Below are positions 7,920 through 16,382 of a stretch of DNA of 64,000 nt, in pieces (position 1 is the stretch's first letter; each line of letters begins with the position of its first letter). Under the pieces are notes generated by a model. It searched no databases and was not told the origin of the DNA. It was given only the letters and a program-made list of their open reading frames with translations. Location: contig NZ_JAEQNE010000006.1 of the NCBI RefSeq assembly GCF_016722785.1, positions 237,501 through 301,500 on the forward strand, given 5' to 3'. Source of the DNA: Ramlibacter monticola (GTDB lineage: Bacteria; Pseudomonadota; Gammaproteobacteria; Burkholderiales; Burkholderiaceae_C). Made by a program: the position numbers and the translations under genes.

Positions 7920-8354
7920 CTACGCGCGCCTCGCGGCCCGGCGCCACTGCAGCGTCTCGCCCAGCAACGCGCCCCAGGCCAGGTGGTCCGCGAACTGCGG
8001 CCAGAACGGCAGCGCTGCCACCGAAGGGAACAGCAGCGGCGCGATCACCCGCAGGTCCAGCCAGGCGACCGCCGCCGATCCCGCGAGCGCCCACAGGGCC
8101 ACGCGGCGGCGCGGCAGCAGGCACGCGAACACCAGCGTCCAGAGCGCCGACACCGCGGGGTGCACCACCGCCGCAGCCGCGAACAGCACGGGGGTGGCGT
8201 TCGCGCCGGGCAGCAGCATGCGCCCGGCGGCGCGCGTCGCCTCGAGCGGGTCCGCCCCCGTGAGCAAGGCGTACAGCGTCGACGGCAGGCCGCTGAAGAC
8301 CGTGGCCACCAGCCACGCCAGCGCCAGGTCGCGCAGGGGAAAGCGCAGGCTCAA
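7920..8354 (-). CDS. Hypothetical membrane protein, TTG start
   Basis: A 144-residue protein with about four hydrophobic stretches (LALAWLVATVFSGLPS, PVLFAAAAVVHPAVSALW, ALWALAGSAAVAW and a C-terminal segment). No ATG or GTG occurs before the first helix; the best start is TTG at 8352-8354, which overlaps the stop of the upstream response regulator gene and gives translational coupling. I do not recognise the family. Being third in the operon with the kinase/regulator pair suggests a linked role, but nothing in the sequence shows it. Confidence 0.65.
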   Translation of the reverse strand: MSLRFPLRDLALAWLVATVFSGLPSTLYALLTGADPLEATRAAGRMLLPGANATPVLFAAAAVVHPAVSALWTLVFACLLPRRRVALWALAGSAAVAWLDLRVIAPLLFPSVAALPFWPQFADHLAWGALLGETLQWRRAARRA

Positions 8355-8980
8355 GGCTGGATCAGGCCCCAGCTCAGCCCGATCAGCGTCAGCTCCGCCT
8401 GGTTGGCCACGCCCAGCTTCTGCTTGATGTTGTACAGGTGCGTGCCGACCGTGCTGCTGGCCAGCTTCAGCTGCTCCGCGATCTGGGGCACCGTGAAGCC
8501 CTGCGCCAGCTGGATGAACACGGCGAATTCGCGCTCGGACAGGACGTCCGACGGACTCGCCTCCCCTTCGACCTGGGCCTGCGCCATGCGGTGGGCGATG
8601 TCGGGATCGACGTAGCGCTCGCCCCGGGCGACGGTGCGCACCGCCTCGATCAGCGCATCCGGGGCGCTGCGCTTGGAGAGGTAGCCCAGCGCACCGCCAT
8701 TGAGGGCGCGCTGCGCGTACGCGACCGCGTCGTGCGCCGACAGCGCCAGCACGCGCGCATCGGGCCGGTGCGCCAGCAGGCGGCGCAGCGCCTCCAGGCC
8801 GCCCATGCCGGGCATGGAGATGTCCATCACCACCACGTCCGCCAGCACCCGCGGATCGTCGCGGCAGGCCTGCTCCCCGCTCTCGGCCTCGGCCACCACC
8901 TCCATCTGCGCGGTCGCCAGCAGCATGCGGAAGCCCATGCGCACGACGGCGTGGTCGTCGACCAGCATCACGCGGATCAT
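8351..8980 (-). CDS. NarL/FixJ-family response regulator
   Basis: A 209-residue two-domain regulator. The receiver starts MIRVMLVDDHAVVRMG with the acidic pair at residues 8-9, the phospho-acceptor Asp in VVVMDISMPGMGG near residue 53, and the conserved Lys in GYLSKRSAP. The LuxR-type helix-turn-helix follows (LSEREFAVFIQLAQG, then QIAEQLKLASSTVGTHLYNI). It overlaps the kinase gene by 4 bp (ATGA) and is its cognate partner. The divergent neighbour is the pqq operon, about 130 bp away from the kinase start, so these genes are possible targets; this is inferred from position. Relatives are often annotated as UhpA- or NarL-like. Confidence 0.92.
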   Translation of the reverse strand: MIRVMLVDDHAVVRMGFRMLLATAQMEVVAEAESGEQACRDDPRVLADVVVMDISMPGMGGLEALRRLLAHRPDARVLALSAHDAVAYAQRALNGGALGYLSKRSAPDALIEAVRTVARGERYVDPDIAHRMAQAQVEGEASPSDVLSEREFAVFIQLAQGFTVPQIAEQLKLASSTVGTHLYNIKQKLGVANQAELTLIGLSWGLIQP

Positions 8981-10401
8981 GCGGCCTCCGCCAGCGCCGG
9001 CGCCAGCGGCAGCCGCGCGCACAGTTCGGCGCCGCCTTCGGGCCGCCGCGACAAGCCCAGTTCGCCGCCCACGGCATCGGCCCGTTCGCCCAGCCAGCGC
9101 AGGCCGAAATGGCCGGGCCGGGACCAGTCGGCGGGCGGCCCCACGCCGTCGTCCTGCACCCGCACCACGAGGAAGTCGCGCTCGCGCGCCAGCTGCACGC
9201 GCACCCGGCGCGCGGACGCGTGCTGCAGCGCATTCGTGAGCCCTTCCTGCACGATGCGGTAGGCGGCCAGCGTCGTGGCCGGGGCCAGCTCCGGCGGCAG
9301 GTCCCGCAGGTCGTGCTCGATGGCCACCGCAGGGTGCGCGGAGCGCGCCCGCTCCAGCAGTTCGGCCACCGCCTCGCCCAGGCCCAGGGACTCCAGTTCC
9401 ATCGGCGCCAGCCGCGGGATCATGCGGTGCATGGCGTCGTAGAGGCGGCCGGCCTCGTCGGCGATCACGCCCGCGGCCTGCGCCGCCTCGGCGTCGGCGT
9501 CCCCGCATCGGCGCGCGACCGACAGCGCCAGGCTGCGGATCGCCGTGACCGACTGCCCCAGCTCGTCGTGCAGGGCCCGCGCGATCTCGCGCCGTTCCGT
9601 TTCGATGTGGGTCTCGATCAGCCCGGCCAGCTCGCGCGAATCGGACAGCCGTCGTTCCGCCTCGAAGGCGCGCTGGCCGCTGGCGATGTTCTCCTGCAGC
9701 ACGGCGGCCATGCGGTTGAAGGCGCCGCCGATGGCGGCCGCCTCCCGCCCCGGCAGCGCCGGCAGGGTCACGCCGAAGTCGCCGGCCTTCAGGCGGTCGA
9801 GCGCCGCCACGATCTGCGAGAAGGGGCGCAAGGCCCGGCCCACGGCCCAGAACACCAGCACGTTGATCACGAGCAGCCCGCCGGCGCCGATGGCCGCGAG
9901 CGTCACCACCTCGTCCCAGCCGTCGAGCACGGCGCGCGAGGGTTCGGCGTCGATGGTCATGCGCCCGCCGGGCAGCTCGATGATCTGGTGCGACGGCTGC
10001 GGGACGACCAGCGCCGCGAACCAGTCGGGCGCCTCCCGCCCCACCTTGTAGGTCGAGGGCGGTGAACGGTAGAGCACCTTGCCGGTGGAGTCGGTCAGGG
10101 TGATGTCGTTGGCGCGCACGCGCCCGAGCTGCTCGAGGAAGCGCACCAGCCCGAGGGGGCCGCCCTCGGCGTAGACCCGGCCCACCCGGTTCAGCAACTG
10201 CGTGGTCACGCGGTTGGCGGCCACGATCTCCTCGCGCACCGCGCTGCGCAGCGACACGAGCTGCAGGGCGATCATCGACGCGACCAGCACGGTGATCACG
10301 CCGGCCACGATGAGGTTGATGCGCAGGCTGAGGCTCACCGATGCGGTCCTTTCGCGGCATTCGGCCTGAAAGCGCGGCCGTTGGCAATCGGGCGGATTCA
10401 T
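8977..10401 (-). CDS. Sensor histidine kinase, HisKA_3 type
   Basis: A 474-residue membrane kinase. A first transmembrane helix (INLIVAGVITVLVASMIALQL) leads to a periplasmic sensor region of about 120 residues, a second helix (VVTLAAIGAGGLLVINVLVFWAV), a HAMP domain (LRPFSQIVAALDRLKAGDFGVTLP), the HisKA_3 dimerisation box with the phospho-His (EIARALHDELGQSVTAIRSL) and a compact HATPase with DDGVGPP and GLRWLGERADAVGG. This is the NarX/UhpB/DegS class. An alternative GTG start at about 10338 would remove 21 residues and is equally plausible. It is coupled to its regulator by a 4-bp overlap. The signal is unknown; the neighbouring pqq operon hints at an alcohol or sugar substrate. Confidence 0.9.
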   Translation of the reverse strand: MNPPDCQRPRFQAECRERTASVSLSLRINLIVAGVITVLVASMIALQLVSLRSAVREEIVAANRVTTQLLNRVGRVYAEGGPLGLVRFLEQLGRVRANDITLTDSTGKVLYRSPPSTYKVGREAPDWFAALVVPQPSHQIIELPGGRMTIDAEPSRAVLDGWDEVVTLAAIGAGGLLVINVLVFWAVGRALRPFSQIVAALDRLKAGDFGVTLPALPGREAAAIGGAFNRMAAVLQENIASGQRAFEAERRLSDSRELAGLIETHIETERREIARALHDELGQSVTAIRSLALSVARRCGDADAEAAQAAGVIADEAGRLYDAMHRMIPRLAPMELESLGLGEAVAELLERARSAHPAVAIEHDLRDLPPELAPATTLAAYRIVQEGLTNALQHASARRVRVQLARERDFLVVRVQDDGVGPPADWSRPGHFGLRWLGERADAVGGELGLSRRPEGGAELCARLPLAPALAEAA

Positions 10402-10531
10402 GAAAATCTGGAAGACGGTGGCGGGCCGCAGCCCCTAAGCTCGGGTCGGAACAAGGGGCGCTCAAGGCGCTCAGCGCCGATTCGCCGGGACGGCGCCTCC
10501 AATCCCGGCACCACCCCACGAGGAGACCTTG

Positions 10532-10606
10532 ATGACCTGGACGACACCGCAAGCCATCGATTTCCGCTTCGGTTTCGAAATCACGATGTACGTCGCGGCC
10601 CGCTGA
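10532..10606 (+). CDS. pqqA: PqqA, precursor peptide of pyrroloquinoline quinone
   Basis: A 24-residue peptide that supplies the Glu and Tyr from which PQQ is built. It reads MTWTTPQAIDFRFG then FEITMYVAAR; Glu16 and Tyr20 have the obligatory E-x3-Y spacing, and the Trp and FGFEITMY context is typical of the family. A good ribosome binding site (GAGGAGA) lies a few bases before the ATG. It opens the pqqABCDE operon and lies 52 bp before pqqB. Confidence 0.97.
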   Translation: MTWTTPQAIDFRFGFEITMYVAAR

Positions 10607-10658
10607 CGGGCGCCAGCGGCACCGCGCCGCAACGCGCGGTGCCGCGCACCGACTGCCC

Positions 10659-11579
10659 ATGCGCGTGCATGTCCTGGGGGCTGCTGCCGGCGGCGGCTTC
10701 CCGCAGTGGAACTGCAACTGCCCCAACTGCACGCGACTGCGTGCCGGCCGGCTGAACGGGCGAGCGCGCACGCAATCCTCGATCTGCGTGCAGGGGCTGC
10801 CGGGGCCGGACTGGGCCCTCGTGAACGCGTCGCCGGACATCCTTGCGCAGATCCGCGCCGCGGCCGTCCTGCAACCCAACCGCGCCGCGCGCGACAGCGG
10901 CATCGCCGCCGTGCTGCTCAGCGACGCGCAGGTGGACCACTCCACCGGCCTGCTGATGCTGCGCGAGAGCACCCGGCCGCTGCCGCTGTGGTGCACCGAC
11001 CCCGTGTACGAGGACCTGACGCGCGGCAACCCGATCCTGGGCGTGCTGGGGCACTTCTGCGGCGTCGAACGCCGGGCCGTGCCCCTGGACGGCAGCCCGT
11101 TCACGATCGACGGGGTGCCGGGCCTGCAGGTTTCCGCGATGCCGCTGGCGAGCAAGGCGGCGCCCTACTCGCCGCATCGCGAGCACCCGGTGCCGGGCGA
11201 CAACATCGGCCTCACCTTCATCGACACGGCCAGCGGCCGGCGCCTGTTCTATGCGCCCGGCCTCGGCGAGCGCACGGACGCGGTGGATGCCGCGATGCGC
11301 GCCGCGCAGTGCGTGCTGGTCGACGGCACCTTCTGGACCGACGACGAGATGATCGCCATGGGCCTGAGCCGCAAGACCGGCCGCAGCATCGGCCACCTGC
11401 CGCAGTCCGGCCCCGGCGGCATGCTCGAGTGGCTGGCGGAACTGCCGCAGTCCACGCGCAAGGTGCTGATCCACGTGAACAACACCAATCCCATCCTCGA
11501 CGAGGACTCGCCCCAGCGCGCGGAGCTCCGGCAGCGCGGCGTCGAGGTGGCCTGGGACGGCCTGGAAATCGAACCATGA
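10659..11579 (+). CDS. pqqB: PqqB, metallo-beta-lactamase-fold PQQ biosynthesis protein
   Basis: A 306-residue cytoplasmic member of the metallo-beta-lactamase superfamily; PqqB is reported to hydroxylate the tyrosine-derived part of the PQQ precursor. The N-terminus [19 protein letters not shown] and the structural zinc motif CNCPNC (residues 19-24) are diagnostic. Further family segments are [17 protein letters not shown] and [20 protein letters not shown]. Its length equals that of typical PqqB. It lies between pqqA and pqqC with short gaps. Confidence 0.97.
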   Translation: MRVHVLGAAAGGGFPQWNCNCPNCTRLRAGRLNGRARTQSSICVQGLPGPDWALVNASPDILAQIRAAAVLQPNRAARDSGIAAVLLSDAQVDHSTGLLMLRESTRPLPLWCTDPVYEDLTRGNPILGVLGHFCGVERRAVPLDGSPFTIDGVPGLQVSAMPLASKAAPYSPHREHPVPGDNIGLTFIDTASGRRLFYAPGLGERTDAVDAAMRAAQCVLVDGTFWTDDEMIAMGLSRKTGRSIGHLPQSGPGGMLEWLAELPQSTRKVLIHVNNTNPILDEDSPQRAELRQRGVEVAWDGLEIEP

Positions 11580-11601
11580 CAACCGCACCGGGAGACCTTG
11601 C

Positions 11602-12345
11602 ATGAGCGCCCTGATCGACTCCGCCCTCGCCCCGCCCCGCGCGCCCGACACGGAGCCGGGGTGGAGCCGCGAGGAATTCGAGGCCCGCCTGCGCGACAAG
11701 GGCGCCGGCTACCACATCCGGCATCCCTTCAACGTGATGCTCAATACCGGCAAGGCCTCGCGCGAACAGGTGCGCGGCTGGGTCGCCAACCGCTTCTACT
11801 ACCAGATCGCCATCCCGGTGAAGGACGCCGCGGTGCTCTCGAACTGCCCCGACCGCGAGGTGCGGCGCGCCTGGGTGCAGCGCATCCTGGACCACGACGG
11901 CAGCGGCGACGACCCGGGCGGCATCGAGGCCTGGATCCGGCTGGGCATCGCCGCCGGCCTCGCGCGCGAGGAGATCACCGACCTGCGCCACGTGCTGCCG
12001 GCGCTGCGCTTCGCGGTCGACGCCTACGTGAACTTCGCGCGCCGGGCGCCGTGGCAGGAGGCCGTGTGTTCCTCGCTCACCGAGCTGTTCGCGCCGGACA
12101 TCCACAAGCAGCGCCTGGCCGGCTGGCCCGAGTACTACCCCTGGATCGAAAGCGCCGGCCTGCAGTACTTCCGCAACCGCGTGAGCCAGGCCCGGCGCGA
12201 CGTGGAGCAGGCGCTGGCGCTGACGCTGGACCACTTCACCACGCGCGGCCAGCAGCAGCGCGCACTGGACATCCTGCAGTTCAAGCTGGACATCCTGTGG
12301 GCCATGAACGACGCGATGGGGAAGCACTACGGGGTGGCGGCGTGA
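11602..12345 (+). CDS. pqqC: PqqC, pyrroloquinoline-quinone synthase
   Basis: A 247-residue cofactorless oxidase that performs the last ring closure and eight-electron oxidation to PQQ. Conserved segments are [40 protein letters not shown] and ILDHDG; a fourth, [15 protein letters not shown], follows. The fold is the all-helical haem-oxygenase type, and length matches the family. It follows pqqB by 22 bp. Confidence 0.97.
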   Translation: MSALIDSALAPPRAPDTEPGWSREEFEARLRDKGAGYHIRHPFNVMLNTGKASREQVRGWVANRFYYQIAIPVKDAAVLSNCPDREVRRAWVQRILDHDGSGDDPGGIEAWIRLGIAAGLAREEITDLRHVLPALRFAVDAYVNFARRAPWQEAVCSSLTELFAPDIHKQRLAGWPEYYPWIESAGLQYFRNRVSQARRDVEQALALTLDHFTTRGQQQRALDILQFKLDILWAMNDAMGKHYGVAA

Positions 12346-12373
12346 GCGCCGCACGGCCGCCCGAAGGCGCTCG

Positions 12374-12395
12374 CCCCCTCCGCTCGCGGAGGGGG
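12374..12395. repeat. Palindromic hairpin between pqqC and pqqD
   Basis: A 10-bp perfect stem (CCCCCTCCGC with GCGGAGGGGG) around a 2-base TC turn. It sits in the only sizeable gap of the pqq operon (91 bp). There is no T-tract, so it is not an intrinsic terminator. It looks like a small dispersed palindromic repeat and may stabilise or partly attenuate the message. The purine-rich GGGGGAGG just before pqqD probably doubles as its ribosome binding site. Confidence 0.6.
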
Positions 12396-12436
12396 GAGGC
12401 GAAGCACGCAGTGCGGAGCCTGGGGGAGGTTGCCCT

Positions 12437-12712
12437 ATGAACCCGCCCGCCGTCGAAAGCCGCCCGCGCGTGGCGGCCGGGTTCCGGCTCCAATGGGAGC
12501 CGGCGCAGGAGTGCCACGTGCTGCTCTATCCCGAGGGCATGGTGAAGCTGAACCAGAGCGCGGGCGAGATCCTCAAGCGTTGCGACGGCGCGAAGGACGT
12601 GAACGCGATCGTCTCCGACCTCGAGGACAGCTTCGGGACCACCGGCCTGCGCGACGACGTGCTGGCCTTCCTGGCCATCGCGATGCAACAACGCTGGGTG
12701 GAGCTGGCATGA
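12437..12712 (+). CDS. pqqD: PqqD, PqqA peptide chaperone
   Basis: A 91-residue RiPP-recognition protein that binds PqqA and presents it to PqqE. Family segments are PRVAAGFRLQWEPAQECHVLL, PEGMVKLNQSAGEILKRCDG and FLAIAMQQRWVEL. Its stop overlaps the pqqE start (ATGA), so PqqD and PqqE are made in coupled fashion, consistent with their physical complex. Confidence 0.95.
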   Translation: MNPPAVESRPRVAAGFRLQWEPAQECHVLLYPEGMVKLNQSAGEILKRCDGAKDVNAIVSDLEDSFGTTGLRDDVLAFLAIAMQQRWVELA

Positions 12713-13809
12713 AGCCCGGTCCGCCCCTGTGGCTGCTGGCGGAGCTGACCTACCGCTGCCCGCTGCATTGCGCCTTCTGCTACAACCCGCTGGACTTCGC
12801 CAAGCACGAGGACGAACTGCCCACCGCGGACTGGCTGCGCATCCTGCGCGAGGCGCGCGCGCTGGGCTCGGTGCAGTGCGGCTTTTCCGGCGGCGAGCCG
12901 CTGGTGCGCGACGACCTCGAGGAACTGGTGGCCGAGGCCCACGCCCTGGGCTACTACACCAACCTGCTCACCTCGGGGGTGGGCCTCACCGAAGCGCGGG
13001 CGGCGGCGCTGAAGGCGGCGGGCCTCGACCACGTGCAGTTGTCCTTCCAGGACTCCACCCGCGAGGTGAACGACTTCCTGTCGCACACGCGCACCTTCGA
13101 CCTGAAGCAGAAGGTCGCCCGCATCATCAAGGCGCAGGGCTGGCCCATGGTGATGAACTGCGTGATCCACCGCCTCAACATAGACCACGTCGACCGCATC
13201 ATCGCGATGGCCGACGAGATCGGCGCCGAATACCTGGAGCTGGCCAACACGCAGTACTACTCCTGGGCCTTCGAGAACCGCGAGCACCTGCTGCCCACGC
13301 GGGAGCAGCTGCGGCAGGCCGAGGAGGTGACGGACCAGTGGCGCGTGCGCCTGGCCGGGCGCATGCGCCTGTTCTTCGTCGCCCCCGACTACCACGACGG
13401 CAAGCCGAAGCGCTGTGTCAACGGCTGGGGGACGACGCTGCTGACGGTGGCGCCCGACGGCGTCGCCCTGCCCTGCCACACGGCGCGCATGCTGCCGGGA
13501 CTGCGCTTCCCCAGCCTGCGCGACACCAGCGTGAGCGCCGCCTGGTACGAATCGGAAGGTTTCGAACGCTACCGCGGCACCGGTTGGATGAAGGAGCCCT
13601 GCAGCAGCTGCGAATTCCGCGAACAGGACCTGGGCGGCTGCCGCTGCCAGGCCTTCCTGCTGGCCGGGGATGCGGCGGCGGCGGACCCGGTCTGCCCCAA
13701 GAGCCCGGAGCACGGGCGGGTGCAAGAGGCGCTTCAGCGGGCGGAGCGCGGCGAGCCGCCCGAGCGGCCGCTGGTGTTCCGCGACCGGCGCAGCCGCGTC
13801 ACGACCTGA
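12709..13809 (+). CDS. pqqE: PqqE, radical SAM PqqA cross-linking enzyme
   Basis: A 366-residue radical SAM/SPASM enzyme that forms the carbon-carbon bond between Glu and Tyr of PqqA. The radical SAM cluster motif CPLHCAFC is at residues 17-24, with GFSGGEPLVRDDL after it. The C-terminal SPASM domain carries the auxiliary-cluster cysteines (CVNGWG, LPCHTAR, CSSCEFREQDLGGCRC and CPKS). The start overlaps pqqD by 4 bp; a longer reading frame upstream is only pqqD sequence in another frame. No pqqF-type protease gene follows. Confidence 0.97.
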   Translation: MKPGPPLWLLAELTYRCPLHCAFCYNPLDFAKHEDELPTADWLRILREARALGSVQCGFSGGEPLVRDDLEELVAEAHALGYYTNLLTSGVGLTEARAAALKAAGLDHVQLSFQDSTREVNDFLSHTRTFDLKQKVARIIKAQGWPMVMNCVIHRLNIDHVDRIIAMADEIGAEYLELANTQYYSWAFENREHLLPTREQLRQAEEVTDQWRVRLAGRMRLFFVAPDYHDGKPKRCVNGWGTTLLTVAPDGVALPCHTARMLPGLRFPSLRDTSVSAAWYESEGFERYRGTGWMKEPCSSCEFREQDLGGCRCQAFLLAGDAAAADPVCPKSPEHGRVQEALQRAERGEPPERPLVFRDRRSRVTT

Positions 13810-13857
13810 ATCCCGTTCGGCTTCGGCCGCTTCCCGGCCAAGCCCGCCAGTCGGGGA

Positions 13858-14331
13858 TCAGGGCGCGGCCAGTCCGTTCGCCTTGAAGGTCGCCTGCGTG
13901 TCCTCGCTCGCCAGCAGGATCAGCAGCGAGAGGGCGGCGTTCGAATTGGACGCCATGGTCGACACCGCTCCCGCGTAGACGCCGGCATTCGTCCGGCCCG
14001 GCAGGTCCCTGGCGAGCAGGATGATGGAGCCGTCGGACACGGCGCCGTCCTTCGCCAGCGCCTCCAGCAGCGCCGGCGGCAGCACCGCGAGGTCGAACTC
14101 CTCGCCCCGGCGGAGGCGCTCGGCCAGCGCGTCGACGCCCTCGCTGACCACCACCACCTTGTGGCCGGTGCGTTTCTCGAAGGCGGGGGCCACGGCCGTG
14201 ACGACCGGCTGGAATGCCTTGGCGGCGAAGACCTTCACGTCGTCCGCCGCAGCGGCCAGCGAGAAGCTCCAGCCGAAGGCGAACGCGGCCAGCAGGACGG
14301 CCCGGCGCGGGAAAGCAGTGGGGATGCGCAT
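13858..14331 (-). CDS. ModA-like periplasmic binding protein, internally shortened
   Basis: A 157-residue secreted protein with a signal peptide (ending SLAAAA). The N-terminal half (VKVFAAKAFQPVVTAVAPAF, RLRRGEEFDLAVLPPALLEAL) and the C-terminal end (LSLLILLASEDTQATFKANGL) fit ModA-like solute-binding proteins, which are about 230-260 residues. The central part that completes lobe 2 and the hinge is missing, with the frame intact across the junction near residue 110. It may therefore be a decaying or repurposed binding protein. It is convergent with pqqE and no ABC transporter genes are adjacent. The family call is moderate; the substrate is unknown. Confidence 0.7.
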   Translation of the reverse strand: MRIPTAFPRRAVLLAAFAFGWSFSLAAAADDVKVFAAKAFQPVVTAVAPAFEKRTGHKVVVVSEGVDALAERLRRGEEFDLAVLPPALLEALAKDGAVSDGSIILLARDLPGRTNAGVYAGAVSTMASNSNAALSLLILLASEDTQATFKANGLAAP

Positions 14332-14465
14332 GGTGCGATTCTAGAGACGCGTGCCGCCGGCATCGCGCACGGTCCCGTCGCCCCTCGTCCTCGCCTTGAC
14401 CGAAAGCAACAAGCGTCACGCCGACGCGCCGCCCGTGGTGCGCCGACCGCAGCCGGGCCCGGGGC

Positions 14466-15362
14466 TCAGCCCTGCCCCTTCTCCTGCACCAGCAGGCCCA
14501 GCGCGGCCCAATCCAGCTCGCCGCGGCCGCTTTCGCACAACTCGTCGACGAGGCGTTCGGCCAGCACGGCGCCCTGCAGGCCGGCGCCGGCGCTGCGCGC
14601 GGTGGCCAGCGCGATGCGCAGGTCCTTGCGCATCAGGCGCGCCCGGAAACCGGGCTGGTAGTCGCCGTCGATCACGCGCTGGCCGTGCTTCTCCAGCACG
14701 AAACTGCGCGCAGTCCCACCGAGCAGGACCTCGCGCATCACCTTCGGGTCCACGCCCTGCGAGCGCGCCAGCGCGATCGCGTCGGCGACGCCCAGCAGTG
14801 CGCCGGCCACGGCGACCTGGTTGCAGGACTTCACCGTCTGGCCCGCGCCGACCTCGCCCACGTGCGTGATCGCCTTGCAGAAGGCGCCCATCACCTCGCG
14901 CAGCGCCGCCACCGCGTCGGCCGGGCCGCCGATCATGCAGGCCAGCGTGCCGGTCTCGGCGCCCTGCTGGCCGCCGCTGATGGGCGCGTCGAGGAAGGTG
15001 ACGCCCCGCGGCGCCAGCCGCTGCGCGAAGGCGCGCGCCGAGCTCGCGGCGATGGTGCTGGTGTCGACCACGCAGCTGCCGGCGGCGAGCCCCTGGGCGA
15101 GGCCGGCTTCGCCGAACAGGACCTGCTCCACCGCCGCGTCGTCCGACAGGCACAGGAACACCAGCCGGCAGTCCCGCGCCAGCGCAGCCGGCGAAGGGGC
15201 GCGCTGCGCCCCGGCGTCGACCACCGGGCGCGCCGCCTCGTCGCGGCGCGCGAACACCTGCAGCTTCCATCCCTGGCGCAGCAGGCACTGCGCCATGCCG
15301 CCGCCCATCACGCCGAGGCCGATGAAGCCCACCGGCTGCTGCCTGTCGAAAACCTGGTCCAT
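14466..15362 (-). CDS. 3-hydroxyisobutyrate dehydrogenase-family oxidoreductase
   Basis: A 298-residue NAD(P)-dependent beta-hydroxyacid dehydrogenase. The Rossmann motif is GFIGLGVMGGGMA (about residues 13-25), the substrate motif DAPISGGQQGAETGTL is near 125-140, and the catalytic Lys is in GQTVKSCNQ near 175. Relatives oxidise 3-hydroxyisobutyrate, tartronate semialdehyde or related acids; the substrate cannot be told from sequence. It lies 43 bp after the LysR gene on the same strand, and the divergent genes encode other hydroxy-acid enzymes, which suggests a shared pathway. Confidence 0.88.
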   Translation of the reverse strand: MDQVFDRQQPVGFIGLGVMGGGMAQCLLRQGWKLQVFARRDEAARPVVDAGAQRAPSPAALARDCRLVFLCLSDDAAVEQVLFGEAGLAQGLAAGSCVVDTSTIAASSARAFAQRLAPRGVTFLDAPISGGQQGAETGTLACMIGGPADAVAALREVMGAFCKAITHVGEVGAGQTVKSCNQVAVAGALLGVADAIALARSQGVDPKVMREVLLGGTARSFVLEKHGQRVIDGDYQPGFRARLMRKDLRIALATARSAGAGLQGAVLAERLVDELCESGRGELDWAALGLLVQEKGQG

Positions 15363-15405
15363 GACGTCTCCTCCGGCGGGCGGTGCGTCCGCCGCCGCCC
15401 CGGCA

Positions 15406-16305
15406 TCATGCCTCGTCGAGGCCTGCCACCACGTCCTGCGTCACCTTGCGGAAGGAGCGGATCGCCGGCGTCTCGTGGCCCCGGCGCCACGCCAGGGCCA
15501 CGTGCACCGGCTCGGCCTTGTCGGCGATCTGCACGAAGCGCACCTGGCGCGGATGCAGGTTGCGCCCGCTGGCCGGGACCACCGCCACCCCGAGCCCCGC
15601 GCCCACCAGGCCCACCACGGTGTGGATCTGGGTCGCATGCTGCACCACGTCGGGCGTGAAGCCCGCCTGCCGGCACATCGCCTGCACGCGGTCGCTCAGG
15701 AGGGGCGCGCTCTGCTCCGCGAACATCACGAAGGGATCGTCCGCCACGCTGCGCAGGCGCACGAGGCGGCGGTCCGCCAGCGGATGGGCGGCCGGCAGCG
15801 CCAGCACGAAAGGGTCCGACAGGATGGTGAGCACCTCCAGCTCCGCCGGCGCGTGCTGCACGCGCAGCAGGCCGACGTCGATGGTCCCGCGCAGCAAGGC
15901 CGTGTGCTGCACCGTGATCGGCATCTCGTGCAGTTCCAGCTCGATGCCCGGATAGAGCTGGCGGAAGCGCCCGATGATCGAGGGCAGCAGCCCGTAGGTG
16001 GCGGAGTGGATGAAGCCCAGCGAGAGCCGCCCCAGCTCCCCCGCGCCCGTGCGGCGGACGTCGTTGAGCGTCCGCGCCAGTTCCTGCTGGATGGCGCGGC
16101 TGCGTTCCAGCAGCAGCGCGCCGGCCGGCAGCAGTTCCACCCGCCGCTGCGTGCGCCGCAGCAGGGGCGTGCCCAGCTCCTCCTCGATCTGCTGGATCTG
16201 GCGCGACAGGGCGGGCTGGGCGATGGCCAGCCGCGCCGCGGCGCGGCCGAAGTGCAGTTCCTCGGCCACCGCCTGGAAGTAGCGCAGCTGGCGCAGGTCG
16301 ATCAT
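15406..16305 (-). CDS. LysR-family transcriptional regulator
   Basis: A 299-residue LysR regulator. The N-terminal winged helix-turn-helix is clear (LRQLRYFQAVAEELHFGRAA, then QPALSRQIQQIEEELGTPLL), followed by a periplasmic-binding-like effector domain. The ATG at 16303-16305 is preferred over a TTG two codons upstream. It is divergent from the FMN-dependent oxidase gene with only 77 bp between the starts, the classic layout for a LysR protein controlling the neighbouring catabolic operon. The effector is probably a substrate or intermediate of that pathway (inferred). Confidence 0.92.
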   Translation of the reverse strand: MIDLRQLRYFQAVAEELHFGRAAARLAIAQPALSRQIQQIEEELGTPLLRRTQRRVELLPAGALLLERSRAIQQELARTLNDVRRTGAGELGRLSLGFIHSATYGLLPSIIGRFRQLYPGIELELHEMPITVQHTALLRGTIDVGLLRVQHAPAELEVLTILSDPFVLALPAAHPLADRRLVRLRSVADDPFVMFAEQSAPLLSDRVQAMCRQAGFTPDVVQHATQIHTVVGLVGAGLGVAVVPASGRNLHPRQVRFVQIADKAEPVHVALAWRRGHETPAIRSFRKVTQDVVAGLDEA

Positions 16306-16382
16306 TGGCAATGCCGCACGGGTATCAATCTGCGCTCAATTATGTATTGGACGCCCAACTGCCCCGGCCCGACACTCGCGGG

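Noticed and set aside
12374-12395. Intrinsic terminator between pqqC and pqqD
   Set aside because: The hairpin is strong but has no T-tract, and pqqD and pqqE follow directly in the same operon.
16305-16382. Longer start for the FMN-dependent oxidase at 16305
   Set aside because: It would begin inside the LysR start codon region and add non-conserved residues; the ATG at 16383 leaves a normal divergent promoter.
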